Under the pieces are notes generated by a model, which searched no databases, had not been told where the DNA came from, and saw only the letters and a list, made by a program, of their open reading frames with translations. Source: Mesodorylaimus sp. YZB2_4 (Eukaryota > Nematoda > Enoplea > Dorylaimida > Dorylaimidae). Taken from it: 64,000 nt of DNA. The position numbers were made by a program, and so were the translations under genes. The stretch spans positions 62,001 to 126,000 of the forward strand of contig JASANH010000850.1 of NCBI GenBank assembly GCA_030248295.1. Direction: 5' to 3'. This document shows positions 32,874-46,048 of the stretch, piece after piece (within the stretch, counting starts at the first letter, position 1; each line of letters begins with the position of its first letter).

Positions 32874-34743
32874 ATGGCATGCCATTCAAATCTTTCCATC
32901 GATACCAATGAACTCCACTCGGAACCAGACTCATCGTTGCTCATAGATATAACCCAATGCTCGATTGGAGTGGCCACGTTCTTGATGGTCCTGCCATTCG
33001 TAATATTTCACTTTGACCGCTTCCCAATTAGAGTACCTGGTCCTGTTTTGGTAGGCGCTACCTTGACCATATTGACTCAAACTGTTGACCAACGAGAAGC
33101 GTATGATGTCATTGGTGCACCTGAAAACACTCGAACGGTATGCTTATATCTAGGAATGATGATATTGCCTCAATACTTCGAACGAGAAATGCTAGCGAAA
33201 AGACTCTTGTCGAAACTTCTCAGCAAGGAGCGCAGTTTCTCACTGTATCTTCTGGCCGTGACTGGGTTTTCTTTTGTATTCGCTGCCATGCTCACAAATG
33301 ACGTTACATGCGTTACTCTTACCCCTCTTATTCTGAACCACTGGAGGACTAGGAAAGAGCCTCAATCCAGCCCTGAACTGACGAGCACTATTCTCCTTGG
33401 AATTTCCACAGCGGCCAACATTGGCAGTTTGTTGACCGTCTTTGGAGACCCGCAAAAAATACTTATAGCGTCAAAAACCTCTCAAACGCCGTTCGATTAG
33501 AGTCGGTTGGATATGATGCGATGCATTATTTTCCATTGGCTTCCTGCGCTGCTTTGTTTCGGAGCAAATTATGGGTTCTAATTGGTACATGCAAATATTA
33601 CGGCACGAGTCAACGCCAAGAAGGAAGCCAAGGATAGAAACACGGCGATGCAAGCGGACCAGCAAGTAGGAGTTGTGAGCAAGACAGATAACGATGGACT
33701 AGAAAGCAGAATTACCTAAGAAAAGAGTGAGTCGATCAAGCTTCATTGTTCAACCAATTGCCTTTCTGCAGTAGAGCAAAGATCAATGAATAAAATAGCA
33801 GACTTCAATCCTCTTTGTGCTTACCCTTCACATCTGGAATCCTCAGCTGATGAACTCATGTCAGAAACACATGCTCAGATGCTCGACGAATGGAGATCAT
33901 TCCATTCCAAGGTATTTCAGTCAAGATTTGGTCTAAGTCTCGTGGTCATACTGGTGCTTTTTCTGATCAACAGCAAGAAGATGTATTTCGATATGGGTAA
34001 GGGTAGTTATGGATAAATTATACATTGGAACTTTAGTTACTTATAGGTGAGATGGGGATGAATAAGCAAGTGTTTTTTTAGGCACGAGTGAATTCAAGTT
34101 CGACTTTTCGTTGTGATATTTCCTAAAATTGCCAGAAACTACGACTATCAATCTGGAGAGGGTTGATATTCCGATAACATCTATTCCCTCTTTTCCATTT
34201 AGGACTAATCCCGATGGGTGCTTCTAGCATAGTGATCTTCTCAGACGCACTGATCAACCAACGTTCACCAGCAGCCGTCTTGAAGAGAGTTGACTGGTCA
34301 ATTCTGCTAATGTTATTGGGCATGTTTATTTGGCTGTACGGCCTCAACAAGACCAATTCCCCGCGCTATATTTGGGAAAGATTGCATGTGGCCGACATCA
34401 CGAAGCCGAATAGGACCGTCCGGTCATATCTGGTCTTTTACGCGTTTATTCTCATCGGGTCAAACATATTTTGCAATGTGCCTCTGACTATAATTGTGCT
34501 CAGATTACTAAGTCCTTGCGTGGACCAGTTGGAACTGGTACTATACTTGGCCTGGCTCACAACTATGACCGGTAATCTGTCCCTATTCGGGAGGTGGCTA
34601 ACTTGATTGTGGCGCAGAAAGCATTAATCACGACTGGCTATCGCTTGGGATTCTTTGAACACTTGAAGTACGGTTTTGCGACGACAGTACTGCTATCCAT
34701 GTTTCGAATGGCTGTCATTTATAGCTTACTTCAAATACGTTAA
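32874..34743 (+). pseudogene. Tandem permease duplicate, disabled by stops and a frameshift
   Basis: The sequence parallels the gene at 30652-32451 along its whole length, from MACHSNLSIDTNELHS to a last piece ending SLLQIR. The first stop (TAG, 33498-33500) replaces the AAG of FDKSRLD, so the frame breaks at FD. A second in-frame stop follows at about 33580 after ANYGF. The central hydrophilic loop is scrambled (about 33640-33900) with further stops. The second-exon part starts after an acceptor near 34203 (GLIPMGASSIVIFSD) and stays open through GNLSLFGR. There a one-base deletion shifts the frame, but the downstream sequence still spells the VANLIVAQKALI end in another frame. A functional truncated protein of about 208 residues is conceivable but would lack half the helices. 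Confidence 0.88.
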
Positions 34744-35279
34744 TTGAGCTGTGTTCAAGTACGCGTTCAAAAAATTCCCTGGGGTTCCTTCCTCTGCTCC
34801 GCGTATTTTTGATTGAAGCGTGACTTCCCTTCGTTATCAGTTCGAACGTGCCAGTTGGCATTTTGCTTGCCAAAACGGGCATCAGTATGCATGACATGAG
34901 TTGCCCATACAGGATTCCTTGTGAAAACCCGACTCTTGGTAACGAGACTTCCTCGATTCATGAACTTATAATAACCACGAGCAACGTTATTTTCTTCTCT
35001 TAGCAGGGAGAGCAGGGTGAAGCGCTCAATCATGTTGACGAAGAGTGCAGGCACCCAGCTCCCTCGACGGGTTGTCTTTTTGCCATTACATTCAATTCGC
35101 TCAACTCACTTCATTAAGAAGATTGAGCATGCGCAATGGAAATAGATAGTGGCTGGGTGTGATAAACACTATTGCGTGCTATACATGGCTTACTGAGGCC
35201 CGGCGCATGGCCGACGGTCTGCTGGTCCCGAGTCATAGAAAAAGTAATTAATCACGGAAGCGACACTTTATTTGACGTG
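34744..35279. other. Intergenic, nothing recognised
   Basis: Minus-strand open frames here (for example near 34767-35054) are short and show no domain. Confidence 0.4.
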
Positions 35280-35290
35280 TTTATATAACG
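35280..35290 (+). promoter_or_regulatory. TATA box of a small candidate gene
   Basis: TTATATAACG lies about 75 bp before the ATG at 35360. Such spacing fits a start site near 35310 and a 50-base leader. Confidence 0.4.
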
Positions 35291-35359
35291 CGTGGCACGA
35301 ATGTACAAACTTCTTGGACAAACCGCTCATGTTTGCCCAAGTCAAGCGTGAGCTATAGA

Positions 35360-35709
35360 ATGAAGGCTCGACTTTTGCAATCTGCTTTTGATTATGTCAA
35401 CGTGTTCGAACGCAAGTCTGGGCCATATCGTGTGATCCTTACTGCCATCCCCAACCGTAAGCGACTTTCATCTATAAGTCGATGGTATGCGCGTGGGCAG
35501 GTGTCCATAATATATGGGGGTGAGAGCTGGTGGCAAATTGGAATTGTGTGTACAGTATTTTGTTTCCTTTTGTCCGTTTCCTTCCAGGTGAAATGGGCAG
35601 TCGCGGAGACCAACATAATCGACAGGGTTTTCGATCTTCATTAGTGTTCCAGCACGAGCTGACGAAGGTCATCCGACACAGAACGGAAGCCCGCGGGAAT
35701 CCGGTGTAA
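35360..35709 (+). CDS. Possible small two-exon gene, unrecognised 72-residue protein
   Basis: Exon 1 (35360-35456) starts MKARLLQSAFDYVNVFERKS and ends at a CC/GTAAGC donor. Exon 2 (35588-35709) follows a TTCCAG acceptor and restores frame to give REMGSRGDQHNRQGFRSS and the end RTEARGNPV before TAA. The product has no signal peptide or membrane helix and is basic. A TATA box sits at a suitable distance upstream. I do not recognise the family. It could be real or a chance pairing of splice-like sites. Confidence 0.4.
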
Positions 35710-37098
35710 TCATGAGATGGTAGTCTAGTAGGCTAAAAAGCTGTTATTTTATTGTCGAAGATGTTTGTTGGTCCGAGTGCCGCCCTCAATAATCATTAGC
35801 ATGGCTATATTTAGTTAGCCCACTATCGACGCCCGTTCGCCCTGCGTGGTAATTGGATTGGAAATGTCTCTCGGGCAAGTTGATAGGACCAGGCCCGGGA
35901 CATAAAAGATAAAGCCGCTGGCAAGGCCATTCGACTCCCAGTCTTCCCCTGGTTCGCTTCACCGAGCGCGGATATGATCTTCTACACCAACTAGCCATTG
36001 CTCTTTCAGCTAGTACCTCCTCGGCTCGCTTTCAGATATCACACTGACACAGAACCGGCATCGACAGTGGATGGGTCGAAGCAGTGCTTGCATTAGCACA
36101 TTCTGAAGATGAATGCCGAGAGTACGAGGGTCCGTTTTTTGGTCTGTCTGCATTGAAAGCGTGGCTGGCCACTAGCTGGCGGGTGTTCATTGTTGAGGTG
36201 TCCAGGCATGTTGCCCGAAGTAAAGGAGAGGGTATTAGCAAAAAGTTATTTACTAGCCTCGTCACGGCAGCAGGCCAATGCTCCATTGATCCGTCTTTTA
36301 GCAGCCAATTCCGTCCAGTCCCGCGTAGCTGCCCTTTTTTGCCGTATCGCTAATCGCTCAAAGCACGCTGGCAATTGGCTGTAGAAACTAAACATCGGCT
36401 AAAAATATGTGCGCCCCTGTGCGTTGATTAGGATAAGAGTAGGCCTGCTAAGTCATGACGCCCTCTGCTTTCGTCCAAACTGACGTCAGAATGGTATTGG
36501 CTAAAGAGGTGACGAGACCAAGATTGTGGCTGAGGGAGGTCCATTGAGTTTGACTAATGAGCCAAGTGGCCACACTCAATAAGTAGTTCTGGTGAGTCCT
36601 GTTGTCCTAACGAAGTCTCTCTATTGGCTAATGTCATAAGTCACCAGAGCATCTCCCATTCTTCGTGTCTCCTCGGACGCCTGATCGACGCGGCTAGATG
36701 TTTAGCGCCGAGTGAAACGGAAGTGCTTATTGTAGCTATGCGCCTTTGTGGGGCCATTGCAGAATGCAAACAGCTTCGACGGCTGGTCCGCTTGCGCCAG
36801 CGCCAATGGTTCATCCGAATCTATGACAGGCGAGCTGGTACACTTACTCGGATTCGATTAATACATTGAATGGAAGTTGGCGAGGGCGCGGGCATTCGTC
36901 CAGCTTCTTCTCTATCAACCGTACGTGTACATAAATGCTCAGGGCGGTGATGTGGCTTCAGCTAACCGATCGAGGGCGATGAGAAAGGGAAGAAAATTGC
37001 GCCGCCGCTGGCTCGTGATGGAAGAGACCAAGGATGGTCGGTCGGAGCTAGTCGGTCTGTTTTACCTAGCTTAGGCGGATCCATTCGCTAAGCTTGTA
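35710..37098. other. Intergenic, upstream of the tandem-C2 gene
   Basis: No exon that I can defend. Probably holds the promoter and possibly a 5' exon of the tandem-C2 gene, whose start is not certain. Confidence 0.4.
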
Positions 37099-37230
37099 GT
37101 GACCAACCGAATCCGCCGTGCTCCCTCGACCCTATCAGACTATGACCAAAGTGGACAAGTTCTTATTCCATGCACGTCCTTTTTTCGCTTAGGGCCATAT
37201 CCAGCGGAAGGCCGAACCATCCTTTCAGAG

Positions 37231-40200
37231 ATGAGAAAAACGGATTTGCGCTCTCGTTCATTCAACGCCGGATCAAGTGGCGTTGCATTATTCAATGCGA
37301 GTAGTCATTATGTGGCCTCTGCCGAGGACGACGACGAGGTCGAGGAGGACAACAGCGAATTTGAGATCGTGAGACGTGCCTCATCTGCCACGTCCAGTTC
37401 ATCATCAGTCACCGATTCGACGGACTTATCAGCGCCTCAGCGAGGCCCTCATCTGCTCGCTCCCACATCCGTTCTACTGCAACAGTCCCAGCAGCGCCGG
37501 CACTCGCAACACGCAATATCATCGCCTCGCTTGCTCGTATCAGCCCCGGAATTCGTCATTACTTCTGCTTCAAAAATCCCTCAAACAGCACTCGCCGCTC
37601 GTCGTTCGCCGCCTTCCTCATCTTCCTATTCCCGCGACGATAAGCCTGATTTCTCTATTTACAGTTACGACGAGGGCGAGGACAGCGAACAGAATGAGCT
37701 AGGCTATGTTGCCGACCAAGTTACGACCAGAAAGACCATTCAAGTGGAACACGAGCTAGCCTCGGCCAAACAACGTTTGAAAGACGAAAACGAACGCCGC
37801 TGGTCCTCCGATAGCACTGGACGAAGACGAACGAGAAAGGAAACGGACTGCGACCACTACCAGAAGAGGACCCAGGATCGTTATCACGGCCAACAAGATC
37901 CTTATTATCCAAACAACCAAGCCGCCCAGGCCACCGCTCGCCGCAGAAATACCATAGTTCCTCCACCGGCCATTGTCACCAGCGTCACACCCACCAGTCC
38001 TGCTCCTATATCACCCTATCGAAGACTGAGCGCGGGAGCTACAGGCCTCCTCCCACAAGAAAACACCAGATTCTTCCCAAACAAGAATTCGAATCTGCTC
38101 AGCGTACCCGGCTATGATTCATCGTCTACACTGAGCGTGACCCAAACCCTTACACGCTCCAGATCCCAGTCCACGCCTTCCAGCCCAGAATTGATCAGAC
38201 TACAAGCCGACAGTCGGACCCAACAAGACTCGAGCCCAGCATCAGCCCGCGATCAACCATACCGAAAGGTGAAACGCGGCAGCTTGTCCCCTGAACGATA
38301 CACTGATATCGACGAGGAAGACATGCACTCGCCGTACAACCGTCAGAGGAGCAGTGACTTCATGGAGGCAGGTCGTGGAAAGTTCTACGAAGACGAGGAC
38401 AATTATCATGACGAGCGAGCCCGTAAGCACAGCTACGTCGACTCGGCTTCTGGTCGCAGTCGAAGCCGCCAGAATGAGCTGCGTCGAATTTCGAGCAGTG
38501 CGACGTGTGTGGTGGAGGGGTCGGACACCCATCGGAGGAGAATATTGCCGCCAACACCTGATCAGTTGCCAGAGCAGCATCAGAAAGGGCATATTAATTC
38601 AGGCCTGTCCAGGGGTTACGAGCGCAGCTTGAGAGACAGCGGCGGAAACTTGGCGGCATCTTCGTTGCCTTCGCAACAATCTCCCGCGTCCTTTCATGGC
38701 GTGCACTCGGCTGACTACGACGACAACGAACAGACGCATCCGATGAACAGCACCAGTAGAAGAAGTAGTAGCAGTCGGCAAATTGCGTCTTCGAGCTCGG
38801 CGGTCTCGATTCGTGCTCAACATCGAAACGAGGACGAACAGCTCTTGCACAATCAGCGGGCAGCCCAATTTGACGAGAACGACGAAGAAGAAGCTGCCCG
38901 ATGCCTAATGCGTCGAGCCCGTCGGGCCACAGCAATCGCTGACACAGCCATGATACCGGCTTCATCTTCCGCTTCGTCAACTCGATGCAACAGTCCGAGA
39001 GCGGGCAGAGGAAGGAAGCTGCCTGAAACGCCTGACAGTTCCAAAGGAACGCCACCGTCGACCAACAAAATGATTCCGTATCCAATGGCCAGGCAAAATA
39101 CCGTGGGCGAATTAATACATCCGCCCTCGCCGCCCACTCTCGGTCGCTATAATGGTCCATCTCGGCGAGTCTCTGAACAGATATTCACACATCGCAATTC
39201 GAAAGGTCTCGCTGGCCTGGCCACGCAGTCCTCTCTGGCCAAGTCGCCAAGTACCGACAACGATGACCATCACACTGCTTCCGTGTCCGGAGCACAGGTG
39301 CCGGCTTGGATTGGAACTAGGATCTCGTCAACAAAGTCGCCTGATCAAAGCGCTCCGCAGATTGCGCCCTCTCGTTCCAATATGGGCATGCTGAACCAGT
39401 TTCGTCAAAGTTCTGTTTCCTCATCAACCAGTGTTCCTGATTTGATCACTACGCCGCCCAACAACATGTGCGCTAGTGCAGGAGTGTGTGTTGGTGCAGA
39501 TGCTGCCACCGATTCGGGACACGGAAGTGGAGCCGAGAGCGCCGTTGGTGACGGTGCTACTGTTTCGGGTAGTAGTTCGTGGCCGGACGCTATAGGCATC
39601 AGTGTCGGTGGTCTCAGTCTGGGCACGGTCGCTGCGGGTGTCACAACTTCAGTATCACCGTTGGTCGGATCTGACGGTCAGTTGACGCCGTCTTCCTCGG
39701 GTCTTGGTCTCCTACACTTCACCATCCAGTATTTTCCTGTTCGCAAGCGACTGCGCGTCAGTGTGATCAAGGCGGAGCGTTTGGCTGGTCAGCTGAGAAT
39801 GGATTTGGAACTGAACACTTTTGTGAAAGTGTGTTTGATGCCTGGTAAACTACAGAAGCAGCGAGGGTCGCGTATCGTGAAACGAACGAGGGATGCTGCC
39901 TTCAACGAAGAATTTTTCTTCGACAATGTGACACCTGAGGATGTGGAAACAAAGTCGATTTATCTGCGCATATGCCATCATGTTGGCAAACAATTTCAGA
40001 AGGACGTGGTCATCGGTCAGCTGGAAATGTCACTGAAGGAGATCATGCATTACTTGCTGGCCAAACAAGAAGTGAAATTGTGCCAAGAGTTGAAACCAAA
40101 ACAGCTCAAGGTAAGTGTTGGTCTCTTGCAAGCACCCATTGTCAGGGTAAATATGTCAGGCCACTCATGGAATGCTCTATAATGCCGCTTGTTGAATAGG

Positions 40201-43200
40201 ACGCCAGAATTGGCAAGTGTCCACAGGCTAGCACCGCGGGGTATGTCTACATTGCGGAGATTCAAGAGCCCGCGAGAGACGAGGCATTCTAAGAAAAATC
40301 CTTTTCCTCGCTTCGTTACGAACTCGTGGTGTGAGTTCATTGGGACAGTAGTTTGGGAAGGCTCGTTTTTCTTTCGTTGTTGGTCGTCGCATGCCTTCGT
40401 ATAACAAGGCCCACTCCATTAATTTTCTGAAACTTTTTTCAGCGAAAAGGCTAAACTCTTGTCGAAGTATTCTTATTGTGCGTGATATGAATGGGGTGCT
40501 GTTTGGAAAGAGTTCGATATGGATCTCCCAGTTGGCCCTTTGGCAGCATCAGAGCATTCACAAGACAGTAACGAACACGATTTTGTACTCGAGCACGTTC
40601 GCCGGGTCGCCAATTAATCAACGCTTATATGAGCATGTTCGGACATGTCCTCTACGAGCTAGGCACGCTTACGCTTGTTTGGTCGCTGTGGGAGTCCAAA
40701 CACGAGTCTTTTGTGCTAGCCATCTCATTATTGAGCCCGTTCTCATTCGGCTCGCCTTTCTTCGCTCACAGTAGCCAATACATGAAGGAATTATATTCTT
40801 CGCGCTAATACTGCCTGCCTGTCTGTCCTCGTTTCCATCGTCATTTGGAAATCTCAGCTTGCTTGAAACGAAGGCAGATAACGAGCACTAAAATAGCGAT
40901 GCACATTGACGCATGCGGCCCGTCGACGTCATCAAGCCAAGAAAACGTTTTTGCCGGATAAAAAGCAGCTTTATTGGTTTTGCCTTTCTTCTTCTAACAT
41001 GGAACATGGTATCATTTTCGTTTAAGTACACGCCCGCAGCGTTAGTGGGGGCAGAGAAGGGTGAGGGCGAAAGAGGAACAAGCTCGCTCCTCGAATGCCA
41101 TTTCATATCGGGACTGGGCTTTCTTGGCCTACCAGCGGAAACGAGCCAAGCGCGCGTAATCAGCTTAGCAGAATGACCGTAAAAGATGGATGGTCTTCTC
41201 GTGCTGCAATAAAAGCATTGAGTGTGATCCGAGGCGGGCGGCTTCCTTTGGGGTATCGGCGACCAACCACGATGGCTCGAACAGCCCCCCCCCCAAAGTG
41301 TCTCGTCTCCGAAGCAACCACAGATGACATAATGGTGTAGAAAATAAAAATCGGCTTTCCATCAACGCCCGGTCGCATTATCAATTCGAATAGGCCATAT
41401 CGAAAAAGCACTGCCTTTTTATTTCATACGCGCAGCCGTGTTGAGACGATAAAGAAAATAAATTTCGCACAGCAGAACGATAAAGGTCATCGCGGCTCTG
41501 ATGGTTTTAGGGCTCTGGAAAAGGAGCCCATCATGACCATATTAAGTAATTGGACTACTGTAGTTGAGCAGGCAGCTCTTCGGTGACTTATTTCAATAAC
41601 ACCAATTTGATACCTGAAATGGTCGCACGAGAAACGTGAATATGAGGTTGTAGCAGCACCTATGTAGTCTCACCCGAGGGGCCGTCTTAGGGACTATGTA
41701 GCCTCCGAGAAATTATTGCAGCTCTTTTGCCTTTCAGAAATTGGGTCGTCTCCAGATCAGCACTTGTCTCGAAAAAGATGCTCGTCGGTTGACCATTAAC
41801 ATTTTCAAAGTGGATGACCTGCCCAAATTTGGCATCAGTGGACCACCAGGTGAGTACGCAGCCCTACAGTATGTGTAGTGTTCACAATGACTTGATTTGT
41901 CATTCCGTGGGAGGGCTGCTTGGAACTCATTCATACAAAAACTTATCAGACTTGTCGCCAAAAACTCGAGAATCCAGAGCTAAGTTCGTGTTTTTGTCTC
42001 AATTTCCGCTATTCCTCGTAATTGCATAGCATTTTTGCATTTCCAAGTTTTTTTATAAGGCTTTGAAAAAATTTATTACCCAGCGCACTTTGGCTGGGCG
42101 GATCGGCTCGTGCAGCAATTAGATTTATGTTTAGTGGGAAGGGGTGATGGCGAGAAGGGGAATGGAGCTCCGAAGATATCTCTTTTATTGACGTAAGAGG
42201 GACCATGCGAACTCTGTCCCAATGCGAACAAAGGCTAACGAGGGGGCCAGAGAGCTCGAGAAGATAAATTGCATTTCAAAGAACAGACGCAGGCTAAATC
42301 TAGCCTTCGGCTACACACGTCGATTCGGGGTATTGATATCTTGAATATAGAAAGTTTTCTTTGGCCAAAGAAGAAGCTTTGGTGCCCTTGTTTACCAAAA
42401 AGGCCAAAGTTCGATCTTTGAGCGAAGACTGTTTTCAGATTCTTGGTCCTTCAAATGTCTTATTCAATTGCAAGGAGAGATAATAACAGTTTGATCAATG
42501 ATTTCAGGATGTCACAACGAGTTTCGCAGAACGTGTTTACGAGAACTATGTGCATATTCCTATGCAGGGCGCCTAAGGACAGGCGATCTCCGAGTGCAAT
42601 CTCTTTGGACGATAATATCTGCCTGGAAAGGAGGGACTATGGAAACAGGAGTAATGCGGGGGTCCATGTCACTGCCCCTGCTTTGCATCAGATCCACTAC
42701 CCCCACATCAGTTTTGCATGTAATTTTACCTTCACACATGGTCAGTCCAACATCCATCTTCTAGACCAATTGAAAAGCCAGCATCGTGTGTGATGACAAG
42801 TAAAATAAGCATGAAAAATGCATAGGCTTAGGGAATAGTGATCCATTTTTAGGCGCACAGACCAGTGGCAGTCGTTGCGAGGGTGGTTTAAAAGGGCACT
42901 TCTCCAGCTGATGAGAATGTCAATGCGTGCACTCCAACAGAAAATGCATTTTGTGATAAGTGTTTCGCTTGCGTCACACACTTTTACACTCCTTGAAAGG
43001 GCCTGCACTAGCAACGACAATAGTTGATTTGTTGCCCATTCGTAACTGGAGACGTGTTTTCTTGAACAGCTGAAGCTTAAGCCTAGCTCTCACTAATCAT
43101 GTTTTCTCGTTGAAACTCCGTGCCTAACTGACATTATTTCTTCTCTTCGTAGATCCCTGCGTCCGCATTTGCGTCGATCAAAATGGGAAAGTGCAGACAA

Positions 43201-43514
43201 AGCAAAGCCGTACCCTGAAAAGTACATGCAATGCTGTATTTCGAGAGGCGATCATGTTCCTTGTGTCGACCAAAAAAGAAGACTTGGAAAAGACGAAAAT
43301 CGTGATCACAGTACAGGACACGGCCAGGTCAGCTTCCGGGGACGATATCATAGGCAATGTGTATCTTGGACAATGCGCTTGTGACAAGACGGAACTTGAG
43401 CAGTGGCGGAATACCATACAGCATATGGGGCGTGAATTCAAGGCCACACATCAACTCAAGAAGGAACCAGTTGCGAGCGCCGAGGAGGACATGATCAATA
43501 TAAATGATGACTAA
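37231..43514 (+). CDS. Large disordered protein with two C-terminal C2 domains (Syt14/16-like?)
   Basis: Exons: 37231 (first good ATG, MRKTDLRSRS) to 40110, then 41738-41849 and 43153-43514, in phase. The frame is open upstream to 37099, so a 5' exon may exist. About 860 residues of Ser/Arg/Gln-rich low-complexity sequence precede C2A (LLHFTIQYFPVRKRLRVSVI, TFVKVCLMPGKLQKQRGS, VKRTRDAAFNEEFFF, DVVIGQLEMSLKEIM). C2B is made from the last two exons (KLGRLQISTCLEKDARRLT, DPCVRICVDQNGKVQTKQ, CNAVFREAIMFLV, DDIIGNVYLG). In C2A the Asp residues of the Ca2+ loops are mostly replaced (ELNTF, HHVGKQFQKD), so Ca2+ binding is unlikely. Tandem C2s with degenerate sites occur in Syt14/16 and related trafficking adaptors. 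No transmembrane helix was seen. Two long introns (about 1.6 and 1.3 kb) split the C2 region. Confidence 0.75.
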
Positions 43515-44057
43515 GATTGCTATCGTCCCATTCATTGTAACCTTGTGTGGATTGCATTCGCGTATTATATATGCTACCGCTGTCCGGCCATTTCGATGTT
43601 GTGTTCGTTCTGCTGTTGCGTGCTCTTCGGTGCCTCTACGTACTGACCTGATAATCTCGATTACTTGCGCATATGACCAGATCATTTTGGTAACGCTTAT
43701 CAGTGTGAACTATTGCTTAAGCCACCGCTCTGTTCTTATGCTCTATCCATTGCGTCATTGAGTAGAACTCGAAAAGGTGAAAAGTCTGACAGAGCTGGTA
43801 CTTGAACCTTATCGGCACTTGCTTCAGAGAAAGAAGGAATTGCCACTCACCGTATACCCGTTTCACGATAAGGTTAAAATACTCAGAAGTCCTAAACAAG
43901 TCCGACAAAATCATGCCAGGACTTTTAAGAAAAAGAACTTTAGGAGGAGCCGTTCAGTGAACCTGTTACAGTTTGGCCAAGCGGGCAGACAAATGCACGA
44001 TCCAATCTGGACGGCCAAAGGCACAAAATGTCTGGCTAAGTTGTCCGCGCTGATGAT

Positions 44058-45248
44058 ATGCATAAGGACACAGCCAGCGACAGTGCAAAGTCAACTCCTA
44101 TGGACGACTTCATTCGGGTCATCAGCAGAGGTGGCAGACAGTCGCTTTCTGCCCTGTTGTTTGAAATCCGTTTGTTGGCCCAGCGTCATGAGTCTAAACG
44201 TCGGACTTGCGACTCGTAGCCAATCAGGCTTGACGCCTAGAACAGTTGCGACGGATGAAAGTGAGGAGAGTACGGAAAGCAGCGACGAGAAAAGCGACGA
44301 AGACGTCCCCGTGCCGCGACAGGAAGAACTGAATCGAATCCAGCAAGAGCAAATGACCGCTGTGAACCGTGATTGCGAACTCAAACAGCGAACGGTTGAT
44401 GCCTTGCGACGTGAGGCCCAAATAAGAGTGGACGCATTTTCACACTTTGTCGAACAAGAACGGGACAGGCGACGAAGTGATAAGCGATGGTCGGCTGAAT
44501 GGATGCAACGACATGGCAACGCAGTGAGGCGTGCTCGAGATGTGTGCAACATGTGGTCGGGACCACAGAAAAATGCCATAGCTAAGAAGTTGTACGAAGA
44601 GTTGATGAAACGACGCCGCAATTTGGCCGCTGTGCGAGCTCGCTTGTTGCACGAGAAGAGGCTCGAGGAAATCATGGAACAGGTGAAGCACCTGCTTCCC
44701 TATCAACTAGAGAATCTAATGCAAGATCACCCGTCGCACAAATCAGTGCAAGAAGGTGCGAGGGCACCCTTAAACATCGGCTTGACTAGTGGAGGGCGCA
44801 CACCTAGTTTCGAGGCCCGATTCGGGAATCCAAGAGCCGGCGTGAAAACATCAACATCAGTCGTTCAAGCACCGATCATCCCACGCCCGATCGTCAGTGC
44901 GAATCAAGTTCAACCGAACAACTCCCTGCAACGAGCAGAAACGGGGGCGGGTGAAGACGGGGAAGCTGAAAACGAATAGAGAAATGTCATGTGCAGCTTA
45001 ATATTTGTCTTTTCGTCCTGTGTCAATGCTGATCTAATCTGACGGCAGGTATTCGGAGAAGAATCTCCTAGTTCACTGTTTCCTCAGTGAAAAGCTTATG
45101 TATAACCTGTTTTCTTTCAGAATATACACGCCCTCCACGTTACCGCACAGGCCGTGTGTACATTCCCGAAGAAAACAGTACCTTTCGCGATTTCTTGCAC
45201 CTGTTCACCACGCAACATAAGAAGACAGTTTTAAATTGGCGCAATTAA
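44058..45248 (+). CDS. Unrecognised charged coiled-coil protein
   Basis: Proposed exons: 44058 to 44184 or 44199, then 44246-44950 and 45121-45248; all three join in phase. Exon 1 reads MHKDTASDSAKSTPMDDFIR and SLSALLFEIRLLAQ. Exon 2 holds an acidic Ser run (DESEESTESSDEKSDED), then a long helical, likely coiled-coil section (ELNRIQQEQMTAVNRDCELK to RLEEIMEQVKHLLPYQL). Exon 3 encodes a Pro/Arg-aromatic end, TRPPRYRTGRVYIPEENS and FRDFLHLFTTQHKK. A different frame stays open across exon 1, so the 5' end is the weak part. I do not recognise the family. The gene runs in the same direction as the tandem-C2 gene, 540 bp after its stop. Confidence 0.5.
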
Positions 45249-46048
45249 AATACTTGCACATCAATTGTCTGCTAAAAAGCCCGCTGAGAGATTGGTTAAA
45301 ATAACTATAGATTAGTTGCCAAATGCTGATAATCATATGTAAAATTTAGGTTTGATGAACAAATCGTGTAGAATTGGATAATTCTTGGTGGCGCAGGGTA
45401 TCATCGCTGCGTTGCGACTTGACGTTTATCCTGTATCAAATAGGGGGTACGTATAACGACGTTTTGATCGACATTCGACGGTAATGAGTAGGGGCCTCAC
45501 TGTATCACTCTTTGGGCCCTAGTCTTCTTGACATCACTTTTTTTCATAAGCTAAATTTCCGTCTAAATTGCGTACCGTGTAACATAGGTTGCGACACCTT
45601 GGAGATAAAATTTCGATCGACCACTGGGAAGGGATTTATGTATTGGAGAGGAGGACACAGAAACGTCGCCTGAAGATGAATAGGTACCGCGCGGTTTCTA
45701 GCGGCTCATCCGAATCCCAAGCAAGATAGTCAAGCTTATCTCTTTGTCATTCTTACCTGTGTGCGGTACCAAAATTTTCAAACTTCAGATGATCCTGCGG
45801 GAAATAGAAAACATAAAATAGGGGGTCAGGGAACACATTCGAGGGGAGATAGTCGAGGAAATACGGGGCGCCTATTAGAATGGGTTGAAATCTGACTTGA
45901 TCGCTCATCTGATTCTCTTGTGTGCAGGATCCAAATGACCCCGTATTTACTCCAGGGCGGAGTTCAAGAACGGTTTATCGACAGCTAGGCCAGGCAATCG
46001 TCGTTTGACAAGTGGCGACAGTTTCGCAATTACTTATTCTAAGAAGAA
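45249..46048. other. Intergenic, promoter region of the RRM gene
   Basis: No coding exon seen. Possibly carries untranslated exons. Confidence 0.4.

Noticed and set aside
38242-39160. Minus-strand open frames inside the tandem-C2 gene
   Set aside because: Shadows of the low-complexity Ser/Arg/Gln coding sequence on the plus strand.
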